From Paracoccaceae bacterium (GTDB lineage: Bacteria > Pseudomonadota > Alphaproteobacteria > Rhodobacterales > Rhodobacteraceae): DNA of 64,000 nucleotides. The stretch is taken from contig JAWPMR010000001.1 of NCBI GenBank assembly GCA_033344815.1, forward strand, positions 2,714,136 to 2,778,135, in the 5' to 3' direction. A model generated the notes under the pieces. That model did not search any database and was not told the origin of the DNA. It saw only the letters and a list, made by a program, of their open reading frames with translations. Of the stretch, positions 47,149-56,137 are shown piece after piece. The translations under genes were made by a program, and so were the position numbers. Position 1 is the stretch's first letter; every line of letters begins with the position of its first letter.

Positions 47149-47175
47149 ATTATGGCGCCGCTGCCCCGATCTCAA
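47149..47175 (-). promoter_or_regulatory. Candidate heat-shock (sigma-32) promoter for dnaK
   Basis: On the minus strand TTGAG at 47175-47171 and CCATAAT at 47155-47149 are about 15-17 bp apart and lie roughly 50 bp before the dnaK start. The shape resembles alphaproteobacterial RpoH promoters (CTTG spaced to CCATAT-like), but the -35 lacks the leading C, so this is only a candidate. Confidence 0.3.
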
Positions 47176-47311
47176 TTCACATGAAGCGGGTCGCCTCATG
47201 CGGTTCGGAGGGTATATAAGGAGGGGTCGCGCGCGCTGCAACCTCTTGAAACCCGTTCAAATAGGATTCTTTTGGCAATTGCGGCGCAATTTTCGGGTTG
47301 TGAGGGAACGC

Positions 47312-47914
47312 ATGTCGTATTTGTCGGTATCCGGCTTTAAAATTTACAAATCCTACCTCTCAACAGACGCTCAGAAAAGCCTGCGCGACTCTCTGCGTGA
47401 TGTTGTCCGCGCCGCGCCGTTTGTGTCACCGGTAACACCAAGCGGAAAGCCCATGTCAGTTCGCATGACAGCAGCGGGACCCTATGGCTGGGTCACTGAT
47501 CAGAGCGGGTATCGATACGCGCCGCACCATCCGCAGGGGACGGAATGGCCGGATATTCCCCAACCTGTCCTCGATATCTGGCGAGATCTGACGGGCTTGC
47601 AGCGCACCCCGGAATGTTGCCTTGTCAATTACTACGGCGAGGGCGCGCGCATGGGTTTGCATCAGGACAAAGATGAAAGCAGTTTTGACTGGCCGGTGGT
47701 TTCCATTTCATTGGGGGATGACGGGTTGTTTCGCATGGGGGCGACGACCCGTGGGGGCAAGACACAATCCATTTGGTTGCAATCGGGGGATGTTGTGGTG
47801 ATGGGCGGCGCCGCAAGATTGGCTTTTCACGGCGTTGACCGTATCAGATTTGGGTCTTCCTCGCTGTTGCCAAAAGGAGGCAGAATCAACCTGACTTTGC
47901 GTGTTGTGACATAG
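47312..47914 (+). CDS. alkB: DNA oxidative demethylase AlkB
   Basis: Fe(II)/2-oxoglutarate dioxygenase that removes methyl groups from N1-methyladenine and N3-methylcytosine. 200 aa. The iron ligands appear as HxD in GLHQDKDE and H in LAFHGVDRI, and the 2-oxoglutarate arginine in RINLTLRVV. The NYYGEGARMG segment is typical. The start at MSYLSVSG has a GAGGGAACGC site; the in-frame ATG at 47198 would add a basic stretch near the dnaK promoter region. Confidence 0.93.
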   Translation: MSYLSVSGFKIYKSYLSTDAQKSLRDSLRDVVRAAPFVSPVTPSGKPMSVRMTAAGPYGWVTDQSGYRYAPHHPQGTEWPDIPQPVLDIWRDLTGLQRTPECCLVNYYGEGARMGLHQDKDESSFDWPVVSISLGDDGLFRMGATTRGGKTQSIWLQSGDVVVMGGAARLAFHGVDRIRFGSSSLLPKGGRINLTLRVVT

Positions 47915-48880
47915 ATTTCAATGGTTCTTTGTGGCCACAAATGGAAACACCCGCTGCGATGATTTTCAGTTGCCGAGTCGTAGCGATTCGCCAGTGAGAC
48001 AATGGATTGAGCCCTTCGCGTCTAGGTGCCTGTGTTGGGAGTGTTCGGTTAAGGTCCAATACGGAAGTTGCGCGCGTCAAATAATGTTTCGATGCGCCAG
48101 AGCGGTCATGGATTAATCCGACGTGTCGCGCCGGGTTTCGCGGTGCGCAGAGGCTGCGCACCGGATTTTCGACCGTATGTCAGGTTAGCGTTTGGGATCT
48201 ACTTGCGCTGATGGAATGGAAGCCATTACTGATCGGGATGTATTAGCCTTTGACTCCGCAACGCAGGATGATTCGAACCTCTGGGCATACGGCGTTTCGC
48301 TCCGCCCAAGCCCTGAGAAGCCACAATCCGTCTCGCGCCGCTCACAAGCATAATTGAGGTGCCGACTTAGGATCACTTCTTGCGTAGACAACCGCAAGAC
48401 TTGAAGAGATGTGCCATTCTTCCCTTGGATGATTACAGACTGAAAGACCGGGTATTCGTGGTGCGTCTCTGCACTTCAAATATTACTTGTCGGCGCAAGG
48501 ATGCGCGCGCGGGATTTGAATTCTAGCGGCAGATCGTTGATCATTGATTGAGCTGCCACAGCGGCGCAATTTTGCTGGTTACGGCAAGGTGGCAGATGTT
48601 TCAGGTGCTGAAGGTCTATCCAGTAGACGGTGCTGAAGGCACCTTGACCAAAGCGCCCGGCAAATCCCGGAGCAACAAAATCCAGCGCGAAAGCAAAATT
48701 TTTGCAATTGAACACCGAGAATCAAGAGGTCTTTGGTCCAGCCGTCACGGATGAGATGCTGATCGAAATTCACGGGCTTTGAGACAATAACCAAAGTTGC
48801 AAGGAATTCTTGCTGTTCTGACAGAGCGGGCGCATAAGGGGCACTGATTTGCACGAAAATAGCGGTAGAACTGGTGATTT
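47915..48880. other. Stretch without a recognisable gene between alkB and cysQ
   Basis: Nearly 1 kb. Open frames are short and none has a known motif. Two minus-strand frames at 48476-48715 and 48579-48854 overlap in different registers, which would fit an old frameshifted gene, but I recognise nothing in them. A TTCGAAT element at 48271-48277 resembles a tRNA T-loop on the minus strand but its stem does not pair. cysQ has no obvious strong ribosome binding site at its start. Confidence 0.45.
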
Positions 48881-49681
48881 ATGATTGATTACAACAAGTT
48901 GGTTACACTAATGCGCGAGCTTTCGCTGGAAGCCGGAGCACGCATTATGGAAATTTACCATTCAGATGACTTCGATGTGAAACTGAAATCGGACGAAAGC
49001 CCGGTAACTGAGGCAGATCAGGCTGCAGATGATTTGATATCGGCGGGACTTCGCGCAGCCTTTCCCGATGTGATGCTGGTTACAGAAGAGCAATCAGCCA
49101 CACATTCTGCGCGCGGAGATACATTTCTGATCGTTGATCCCCTGGATGGCACCAAAGAGTTTATTCATCGACGTGGCGATTTCACCGTAAATATTGCATT
49201 GGTTGAGGCAGGTGTCCCAACCCGCGGTGTCGTTTATGCCCCCGCCAAGGGTCGCATGTTCTATACGGACGCCTCTGGCCAATCGGTTGAGGAAACAGGT
49301 GACCTGGCGATAGACGAGGTAGGACCGCTTAAACCTATTTCGGTCGCGGAGTCGGACAATTCCGCGCTGATGGTTGTCGCTTCAAAGTCTCATAGGGATC
49401 AGGCGACGGATGACTACATCTCGAAATACAATGTTCAGGATATGAAAAGTGCTGGATCATCTCTGAAGTTCTGTCTTGTGGCAACGGGAGAGGCTGATCT
49501 CTATCCACGTGTTGGCCGAACAATGGAATGGGATACTGCCGCGGGTCATGCGGTTCTGACCGGCGCCGGAGGCTCTGTCGTGCGGTTTGATGATCTGACG
49601 CCGCTGGTCTATGGCAAGGAAGACTATGCCAATCCCTTCTTTATTGCCCATGCGCCTTCCGTTTCACTGAAACAAGCCTGA
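48881..49681 (+). CDS. cysQ: 3'(2'),5'-bisphosphate nucleotidase CysQ
   Basis: Dephosphorylates 3'-phosphoadenosine 5'-phosphate, the by-product of PAPS-using enzymes. 266 aa of the inositol monophosphatase superfamily. Metal-binding motifs: the TEEQS segment, VDPLDGTKEFI, and EWDTAAGHAVL near the C-terminus. The stop overlaps the kdsB start by one base, so the two are translated together. Removing PAP matters where sulfotransferases act; a sulfotransferase-like gene lies 43 kb away in this window, which is too far to infer a link. Confidence 0.93.
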   Translation: MIDYNKLVTLMRELSLEAGARIMEIYHSDDFDVKLKSDESPVTEADQAADDLISAGLRAAFPDVMLVTEEQSATHSARGDTFLIVDPLDGTKEFIHRRGDFTVNIALVEAGVPTRGVVYAPAKGRMFYTDASGQSVEETGDLAIDEVGPLKPISVAESDNSALMVVASKSHRDQATDDYISKYNVQDMKSAGSSLKFCLVATGEADLYPRVGRTMEWDTAAGHAVLTGAGGSVVRFDDLTPLVYGKEDYANPFFIAHAPSVSLKQA

Positions 49682-50481
49682 TGTCTGTCCTCATCGCGAT
49701 TCCTGCTCGCTTCGCTTCCAATAGATTTCCTGGAAAACCGCTTGCAGAGTTGCGAGGTGCATCCGGGAGATCGCGCAGTTTGATCGAACGCAGCTGGCAA
49801 GCTGCCAATGAAGTCAATGGTGTCGATCGCGTTGTCATCGCTACGGATGACAACCGCATCAGAACGGCATCAGAGGCATTTGGTGCCGAGGTGGTCATGA
49901 CATCGCCTGACTGCGCGAACGGTACTGAACGATGTGCCGAAGCGCACCACAACCTTGGCGGCGGATATGACATCGTCGTGAACCTGCAAGGAGATGCGCC
50001 TCTGACGCCACATTGGTTTATCGAGGATTTGATCGCCGGGTTGAAAGACGCAACGGATGCGGAAATCGCGACGCCGGTACTGAGGTGCGACGGGCAAACG
50101 CTCAACGGTTTTCTGGCCGATCGAAAGGCAAACCGCGTTGGTGGCACGACAGCGGTATTCGCGCAAAACCAAAAAGCCATGTATTTTTCAAAAGAGGTGA
50201 TTCCCTTCACGACCCAGAAATACCGCGAAAAGGAGGACACGCCGGTTTTTCACCACGTGGGTGTTTATGCATACCGGCCTGAAGCATTGGCAGCTTACCC
50301 GTCCTGGAGTGTGGGACCGCTCGAAAAACTCGAGGGTCTTGAGCAATTGAGATTTATGGAAAACGGGCGCGCCGTGCTCTGCGTCGAGGTTGCATCCAAG
50401 GGTCGGCAGTTTTGGGAGCTAAACAACCCTGAAGATGTGCAAAAGATCGAAAAAATGATGGAAGACATGGGTTTGGAGTGA
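49681..50481 (+). CDS. kdsB: 3-deoxy-manno-octulosonate cytidylyltransferase (CMP-Kdo synthetase)
   Basis: Activates Kdo with CTP for LPS core or capsule synthesis. 266 aa. The nucleotide-binding N-terminus IPARFASNRFPGKPLAEL, the NLQGDAPL metal-binding loop and the GVYAYRPEAL segment define KdsB; the serine where many have glycine is a mild variation. It is tightly coupled to cysQ. The partner isomerase kdsD is about 6 kb further on, in the lpt cluster. Confidence 0.93.
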   Translation: MSVLIAIPARFASNRFPGKPLAELRGASGRSRSLIERSWQAANEVNGVDRVVIATDDNRIRTASEAFGAEVVMTSPDCANGTERCAEAHHNLGGGYDIVVNLQGDAPLTPHWFIEDLIAGLKDATDAEIATPVLRCDGQTLNGFLADRKANRVGGTTAVFAQNQKAMYFSKEVIPFTTQKYREKEDTPVFHHVGVYAYRPEALAAYPSWSVGPLEKLEGLEQLRFMENGRAVLCVEVASKGRQFWELNNPEDVQKIEKMMEDMGLE

Positions 50482-50727
50482 CGTGATTTCGAGGTCTTGG
50501 ACCTTGCAGGTTGCATAAATGACTTAGACACATGCATAGGAACAATGGCCATTTTGAAAATCATACACTTTATGCGGGAAATTTCGGCGGCAGCCCGCCA
50601 TATTTAGGCAATTTCGTAGATTCGCATGTGAAATTGATTTAATTAGCGGTCTAGTCGTGTTTTTGACGCAATATCAGATTACAAAATAGTGCGTCGATTT
50701 TATTAATGCTGAGGTTAGGAATTCCAG

Positions 50728-51621
50728 ATGAAACGTAAAGTGACGAAAGCAATCTTTCCCGTAGCAGGTATGGGAACAAGATTTCTGCCGGCAACCAAGT
50801 CGGTGCCCAAGGAAATCATGACTTTGGTTGATCGTCCGTTAATCCAATATGCTATTGATGAGGCTCGCGCGGCTGGCATCAAAGAGTTCATTTTCGTGAC
50901 ATCTCGTGGCAAAGGCGCCTTGGAAGACTATTTTGATCATGCTCCCCAGCTCGAGCAGGAATTGCGCGACAAGGGAAAAACAGAACTCCTTGAAATCCTC
51001 AAGAGCACAAACATGGAGAGCGGCGAGATCGCCTATATGCGGCAGCACAAGGCTTTGGGTCTGGGGCACGCGGTTTGGTGCGCACGACGTTTGATTGCAG
51101 ACGAACCCTTTGCGGTGATTTTGCCAGATGATGTGATCTCATCAGAAAAACCTTGTTTGCAACAGATGGTCGAAGCCTACGCGGAGACTGGCGGAAACAT
51201 GGTCGCAGCTATGGAAGTGTCGCCTGAAAAGGCCTCTTCTTATGGCGTGCTTGACGTGTCTGAAGATATGGGCTCGATGGTCAAGGTTAAAGGCATGGTG
51301 GAAAAACCGAAAGCAGATGAGGCGCCTTCCAACCTCGCCGTGATTGGCCGCTATATTCTTTCGCCGAGCGTTTTGACAAACCTGAACAAAATGAAATCTG
51401 GCGCTGGCGGGGAAATTCAACTTACTGACGCGATTGCAACTGAGCTGCAAAAAGACAAGGACGTCTACGGATATCGTTTCCGCGGCCAACGCTTCGATTG
51501 CGGGTCGAAGTCCGGGTTCCTGCAGGCCACTGTTGCTTTCGGGCTGCAACGCGAAGAGTTGCGCGACGACTTGTCCGCCTATTTGCACGATATTGTCAGC
51601 ATGGGCAAAGCCGCTGAATAA
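50728..51621 (+). CDS. galU: UTP-glucose-1-phosphate uridylyltransferase
   Basis: Makes UDP-glucose for polysaccharide and LPS synthesis. 297 aa. The N-terminal FPVAGMGTRFLPATKSVPKEIM motif and the MVEKP segment are diagnostic of bacterial GalU. The start follows TTAGGAATTCC. A 246-bp AT-rich gap from kdsB precedes it, so galU-galE probably has its own promoter. galE starts about 20 bp downstream. Confidence 0.95.
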   Translation: MKRKVTKAIFPVAGMGTRFLPATKSVPKEIMTLVDRPLIQYAIDEARAAGIKEFIFVTSRGKGALEDYFDHAPQLEQELRDKGKTELLEILKSTNMESGEIAYMRQHKALGLGHAVWCARRLIADEPFAVILPDDVISSEKPCLQQMVEAYAETGGNMVAAMEVSPEKASSYGVLDVSEDMGSMVKVKGMVEKPKADEAPSNLAVIGRYILSPSVLTNLNKMKSGAGGEIQLTDAIATELQKDKDVYGYRFRGQRFDCGSKSGFLQATVAFGLQREELRDDLSAYLHDIVSMGKAAE

Positions 51622-51640
51622 AGCCAAATAGGAAGTGTCA

Positions 51641-52624
51641 GTGAATAACGTATTGGTCACAGGCGGTGCGGGCTATATTGGTTCGCATGCTTGTAAGGCA
51701 CTAAAGGCAGCTGGTTTCACGCCAGTTACCTTCGACAATCTCGTTACAGGCTGGGAGGACGCTGTAAAATTTGGCCCGTTTGAGCGCGGCGATTTGCTGG
51801 ATCGGGCCCGGCTTGACGAGGTATTTTCAAAATACAGCCCCGTTGCCGTGATGCATTTCGCAGCCCTAAGCCAGGTCGGCGAAAGCATGCAAGATCCGGG
51901 AAGCTATTGGCGTAACAACGTTGCCGGATCGCTTACATTGATTGAGGCGGCTGTGGCGGCGGGATGTCTGAATTTCGTGTTCTCCTCGACCTGCGCAACT
52001 TATGGTGACCAGGATAACGTCGTTCTTGATGAGGACAGCTCGCAATATCCGATCAATGCATATGGTGCATCCAAACGGGCGATTGAGGATATTTTGAAAG
52101 ACTTCGAGCCAGCCCATGGGCTACGCCACGTAATATTTCGATATTTTAACGTGGCGGGTGCCGATCCAGAGGGCGAAGTCGGCGAATACCACAGGCCCGA
52201 AACGCATTTGATTCCCGTGTTGCTGGACGCCATTGATGGCAAACGCGATGCTTTGACGATCCATGGCACGGATTATCCGACACCGGACGGGACTTGTATC
52301 AGGGATTATGTCCATGTTTGTGACCTCGTGGATGCGCATGTTTTAGGCCTGAAATGGTTGCAAAAAGACAGAGGCAGTTGCGTATTCAATCTCGGAACGG
52401 GTTCCGGGTTTTCCGTGCGTGAAGTGATGGATCACTCTCACGACGTTACCAATCGCGAGGTGCCGTTCACCGAAGGTCCGCGCCGTCCTGGGGATTGTAC
52501 CAAGCTCGTGTCCGGATCAACGCGTGCTGAAGCAGAACTGGGCTGGCGGCCCGCACGATCAACGTTGAAAGACATGATTACGGACGCGTGGCGTTGGCAT
52601 CAAAACGGCCACTACGAAAAATAA
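51641..52624 (+). CDS. galE: UDP-glucose 4-epimerase
   Basis: Interconverts UDP-glucose and UDP-galactose. 327 aa. NAD-binding motif VTGGAGYIGSHACKAL, catalytic SSTCATYG and YGASKRAIE, and GTDYPTPDGTCIRDYVHV are typical. I use the GTG at 51641, because AGGAAG ends 5 bp upstream; a GTG at 51635 overlaps that site. It forms a pair with galU and is followed by a hairpin. Confidence 0.93.
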   Translation: MNNVLVTGGAGYIGSHACKALKAAGFTPVTFDNLVTGWEDAVKFGPFERGDLLDRARLDEVFSKYSPVAVMHFAALSQVGESMQDPGSYWRNNVAGSLTLIEAAVAAGCLNFVFSSTCATYGDQDNVVLDEDSSQYPINAYGASKRAIEDILKDFEPAHGLRHVIFRYFNVAGADPEGEVGEYHRPETHLIPVLLDAIDGKRDALTIHGTDYPTPDGTCIRDYVHVCDLVDAHVLGLKWLQKDRGSCVFNLGTGSGFSVREVMDHSHDVTNREVPFTEGPRRPGDCTKLVSGSTRAEAELGWRPARSTLKDMITDAWRWHQNGHYEK

Positions 52625-52942
52625 GAGAAGTGTTCCTTTTCAAATATGGTCAAAAGACGACCGTGTCCTAAAGGCTTTCAAACCTTGAACGCACGAACCC
52701 TCCACAACATGTCCTAAGGAATTCGGAGCAAGTCTTCTTCTTGCAGGGATGAAATGTGCGTTGAACGGGCGTTTGTAGGGGAAAACAGCGGTGACCGGTC
52801 AATGGATCGCGGCGAACTTCACTTATCCAGCCGCGTTGATCTTGCGAGCAGATGTTTTAGTAGCGCAATTGCCTGACATTCAGATCGGGAGATGCCAGTT
52901 GGGCGCAATGAACAGGCTGTTCGAAAATTGCGCGCAAGGTTT
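52625..52942. other. Non-coding gap between galE and ptsN
   Basis: 318 bp with no ORF of interest between convergent genes. The only clear structure is a branched hairpin at its right end (52903-52933) that precedes the end of ptsN. I see no RNA gene. Confidence 0.5.
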
Positions 52943-52944
52943 TT
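52903..52944 (+). terminator. Extended hairpin, probable terminator after galE
   Basis: GCGCAAT (52903-52909) pairs with ATTGCGC (52927-52933) around an inner GAACA / TGTTC stem, then GCAAGG and five Ts follow. It lies in the right direction for galE transcription and overlaps the end of the ptsN coding strand. Confidence 0.6.
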
Positions 52945-53407
52945 AGGCGGCCTGTTCTGATTCTGCCGATGTCAGAATGGTATGCAGCGTCGCCGGCATT
53001 GGGTTTGCACGCAATTTGGTGCAAATGCTGGCATCCCTCAGCGTCCGGGAGACCATCGCAAGTGCTTTCAAATGTTCAACGCCTGCATCTTCGGGTGCAA
53101 AAAGCGCGAATGCAATGTCTACCGGCTGACGGTCAACCGAATTGAAATCAATCGGTTTGTCCAGAAGAACGAAAGCGCCAACAACCGCATCCAGTCCGTT
53201 CAATCGCGCATGTGGCAACGCCACACCATGACCGACGCCTGTGGGGCCAAGCGCCTCACGCGACAGCAAAGCCTCCAACACGTCATCGGATTTCAACCCG
53301 TAGGCATGTTCTGCAAGGTCGCCTAAGTCCTGCATCAATCGCTTTTTGCTGGAAGCGGAGGTCAAAACCTTCACCGCCTCCGGCTTGAGGAGTTTACTAA
53401 AGTCCAT
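52943..53407 (-). CDS. ptsN: Nitrogen-regulatory PTS IIA protein
   Basis: Phosphate acceptor of the regulatory PTS-Ntr system, which balances carbon, nitrogen and potassium responses. 154 aa. The phosphorylated histidine is in GHGVALPHARLNG. It is downstream of hpf on the same strand, as in many proteobacteria; rpoN, often in this locus, is missing. The end overlaps a hairpin from the galE side. Confidence 0.93.
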   Translation of the reverse strand: MDFSKLLKPEAVKVLTSASSKKRLMQDLGDLAEHAYGLKSDDVLEALLSREALGPTGVGHGVALPHARLNGLDAVVGAFVLLDKPIDFNSVDRQPVDIAFALFAPEDAGVEHLKALAMVSRTLRDASICTKLRANPMPATLHTILTSAESEQAA

Positions 53408-53451
53408 TCATCTCGCACATTTCAGGAGGCTTTTTTTGCCCCTCAGGGATC

Positions 53452-54018
53452 CTATTTCGGGTCTATCCAACCAATGTTTCCATCGTCGCGACGGTAAACA
53501 ACGTTTAAGTCCTCTTTTCCTTCGTTTCTAAAGATCAGAACAGGCGCTCCCGCCAATTCCATCTGCATTACCGCTTCACCCACTGAAAGCAATGGAATCT
53601 CTGTTTCCATCTCCGCAATGATGATCGGCTGAAGTGTTTCTGGCTCCTGCGATTCCGTATCCGCATCTGATGCGAGGATATATGAGGACGCGCCGTAGAT
53701 TTCAACCGGTTCTACCCGATCTTTGTGATGATCTTTCAACCTGCGCTTGTAGCGCCTGAGTTGTTTTTCCATCTTTGCGCTGCACGCGTCAAATGCAGCG
53801 TATATTTCTGTTTGATGTGCCTTTGCTTGCGCGGTCAGTCCGGTTGAAAGATGCACGGTCGCTTCGCAAACATATTCATGGGCCGACTTTGAAAACACTA
53901 CCACTGCTTCTGTCGGGCGCTCGGCGTATTTCTTAACAGCTACACTCAGTTCTTCTTTCACATGGGTCTGCAAGGCTTCGCCGATGTCGATCTGTTTGCC
54001 GCTGATTTGATAACGCAT
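53452..54018 (-). CDS. hpf: Ribosome hibernation-promoting factor, long form
   Basis: Binds idle ribosomes and joins them into 100S dimers. 188 aa from MRYQISGKQIDIG. The N-terminal ribosome-binding domain (about residues 1-105) is followed by a linker and a C-terminal dimerisation domain that begins near PLLSVGEAVMQMEL, so this is the long form. The ATG follows GAAGGAG; an in-frame ATG at 54096 would add residues not seen in the family. The gene has a 251-bp upstream gap to lptB that should hold its promoter. Confidence 0.93.
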   Translation of the reverse strand: MRYQISGKQIDIGEALQTHVKEELSVAVKKYAERPTEAVVVFSKSAHEYVCEATVHLSTGLTAQAKAHQTEIYAAFDACSAKMEKQLRRYKRRLKDHHKDRVEPVEIYGASSYILASDADTESQEPETLQPIIIAEMETEIPLLSVGEAVMQMELAGAPVLIFRNEGKEDLNVVYRRDDGNIGWIDPK

Positions 54019-54269
54019 AGTGTCTCCTTCAATTGTTTGATTCAAAAAACCGTTACCACCGGATGCCGGGGCATATGGGTCGAGATTCAGAATCACGGAA
54101 TTGGCACTCCATTACTTTATGATCTGCGGGACTCAGGAAATGAGGCCAATGCGTGTTCAGACAGAAACTGGTACGTGCCATGTGATCATTGAGCCCGAAA
54201 ACCGGACCCGGAGTCAAACAAAAGCAAGCTGCATCGGCGGAAAAAATGGTTAACGCAGCGTCGTAACGT

Positions 54270-55028
54270 TTACAAAATTTTAAAGTTTTCGCCGAGGTAT
54301 ACGCGTCGCACATTTTCATTCTGTACCACTTCATCAGGGGTGCCCGACATCAGTACCCTCCCCTCATGCAGAATATATGCCCGGTCAACAATTTCGAGGG
54401 TTTCTCGCACGTTGTGATCCGTTATCAACACGCCAATCCCCCGCTTTTTGAGATCCGCAACCAGATGGCGAATGTCCCCAACCGAAATCGGATCAACCCC
54501 GGCAAACGGTTCATCCAGCAACAAGTACTTCGGTTTCGCGGCGAGGCATCGTGCGATTTCCACACGTCGACGCTCTCCACCTGACAAAGCAAGGGCCGGT
54601 GCACGGCGCAGGTGCTCTATTGAAAACTCGCTTAGTAGCTCCTCAAGTCGTTCGCGACGTTTGTGGCGGTCCGGCTCGGTGATATCCAGGATCGCGCTGA
54701 TGTTGTCTTGTACAGATAAGCCTTTGAAAATACTCATTTCCTGAGGCAGGTATCCAATGCCCAACCGCGCGCGCCGATACATTGGTAAATTAGTTACGTC
54801 CTGTCCATCGATGCGCACGCTACCACCTTCAGGTGTCACCAGCCCAGCAACAGCATAAAAAGTTGTTGTTTTCCCAGATCCATTGGGACCCAACAATGCA
54901 ACCACTTCTCCGCGTTCCAGATACATCGAGAAGTCACGAATAACGGTCTTTTTCCGATACGATTTACGCAGGTGATCGACATAAAGCCCTGCCGAGCCCT
55001 GTTCGACTGTAAGATCGGGGCGGGCCAC
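54270..55028 (-). CDS. lptB: LPS export ABC transporter ATP-binding protein LptB
   Basis: ATPase of the LptB2FG complex that pulls LPS out of the inner membrane. 252 aa. Walker A GPNGSGKTTT, signature LSGGERRRVE and Walker B YLLLDEPFAGVDP. The YLPQEMSIFKGLSVQDNI segment is typical of LptB. Start codon is GTG at 55028, overlapping the lptA stop by one base. The membrane components LptF and LptG are not in this window. Confidence 0.95.
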   Translation of the reverse strand: MARPDLTVEQGSAGLYVDHLRKSYRKKTVIRDFSMYLERGEVVALLGPNGSGKTTTFYAVAGLVTPEGGSVRIDGQDVTNLPMYRRARLGIGYLPQEMSIFKGLSVQDNISAILDITEPDRHKRRERLEELLSEFSIEHLRRAPALALSGGERRRVEIARCLAAKPKYLLLDEPFAGVDPISVGDIRHLVADLKKRGIGVLITDHNVRETLEIVDRAYILHEGRVLMSGTPDEVVQNENVRRVYLGENFKIL

Positions 55029-55519
55029 TACCTATCGCCGGTTTGAAGGATTGTCTTCACGGAACCCGCCATCTGAGCAGTTCCACTGTCCAATTGCACG
55101 GTCATCTTGTCGGCCGTCAAGGCGGAAGGTCCCTGTGTCAGCAGTACGTTGCCAAGCATAACGATGATGCCATCATCAATGTTGTAATCCGCGCGTTCTG
55201 ATTCTGCTGCATCCGGTCCTGACACGAGTACAACATCACCAGTGGCCTCCATGCGTTCAATGCCTTCGGTATCTTCACGATAGACAACCACCAAACGTTT
55301 CGAGGAAAGCCGCATTTCGCCCTGCGCTGCCACTACATTTCCAGTAAAAACTGCCATCCCAGTATTCTGGTCCACTGACAGATTTTCCGCTGTTACTTCT
55401 ACCGGCAAGGTCGTGTCTTGCTGCAGTGCGCCAAAAGCAACTTGCGTCCCCTGAGCCAAGGACTGCGTTGCCAAGGTCATCAAAAAGACCTGTATTACTA
55501 GTGTTTTTAACAGTTTCAC
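55028..55519 (-). CDS. lptA: Periplasmic LPS bridge protein LptA
   Basis: Forms the periplasmic bridge that carries LPS to the outer membrane. 163 aa with a Sec signal peptide (ending SLAQG near residue 24) and an OstA/LptA beta-jellyroll domain: VEVTAENLSVDQNTGMAVFTGNV and MRLSSKRLVVVY. Start codon is GTG at 55519, four bases after the lptC stop region. It is translated with lptB and lptC. Confidence 0.92.
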   Translation of the reverse strand: MKLLKTLVIQVFLMTLATQSLAQGTQVAFGALQQDTTLPVEVTAENLSVDQNTGMAVFTGNVVAAQGEMRLSSKRLVVVYREDTEGIERMEATGDVVLVSGPDAAESERADYNIDDGIIVMLGNVLLTQGPSALTADKMTVQLDSGTAQMAGSVKTILQTGDR

Positions 55520-55522
55520 GGA

Positions 55523-56131
55523 TTAGTCTTTCACCTGTTTCGGAAGGTATATCAGCTTCACGCCGTTTGTGAAATTCAATTGGGCCGGCGCGTTTGGCTC
55601 TGGTGTGAAAAGATGCATGGCACCTGCGACCAACTCCCCGGCTGGTGTATCGGCAAAAACGGTATCCGGAGATCTGACGTCGAGTTCCGTTACCCGCGCA
55701 GTTATCGCCTCGCTTGTTACAACGTATCCTGAAGAGGTGGTGATGACCACATTGCCTGTCAAGTCGCTGATGTCTTTGGCAACATCAATGGATGCCGCGT
55801 TTGAAGTCACATTTACGGTGCCGCCATCTGCAAGATCAATTTTGACAAATACATCATCCGCGTCACTGGCACCGGTGAAGCCATTTGGTGTGACGACGGA
55901 GTTCGCGATGAAGGCGATCTGATCCCCGTCAGCGGTTATTCCGGAATAATAGGGTCCCGAAACACGTTGGTTCAAAAGCCGGTCTTGTACTTCCGTGTCG
56001 GCAAAAGGTATGGACTGCGTCGGGTCCACAACACGGGACAATAAAAACAGGGTGGACAGGATTCCGAGGGCGGCAAGCGGCAGAACGACTTTAAGCCATG
56101 CCACCGCGCGCGAATACCGATCCACTTTCAT
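55523..56131 (-). CDS. lptC: LPS export protein LptC
   Basis: Inner-membrane anchored component that passes LPS from LptB2FG to LptA. 202 aa. A single membrane helix near the N-terminus (about residues 12-31) and a soluble domain of the LptC fold; sequence conservation is low, so the assignment relies partly on the tight position between kdsD and lptA. The start lies 6 bp after the kdsD stop. Confidence 0.87.
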   Translation of the reverse strand: MKVDRYSRAVAWLKVVLPLAALGILSTLFLLSRVVDPTQSIPFADTEVQDRLLNQRVSGPYYSGITADGDQIAFIANSVVTPNGFTGASDADDVFVKIDLADGGTVNVTSNAASIDVAKDISDLTGNVVITTSSGYVVTSEAITARVTELDVRSPDTVFADTPAGELVAGAMHLFTPEPNAPAQLNFTNGVKLIYLPKQVKD

Positions 56132-56137
56132 CTTTGC

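Noticed and set aside
48255-48290. tRNA-like T-loop (TTCGAAT on the minus strand)
   Set aside because: The flanking five-base stems do not pair and no acceptor or anticodon arm can be built around it.
54150-54190. Sigma-54-like TGGCAC element upstream of hpf
   Set aside because: The -12 GC element is missing at the required spacing.
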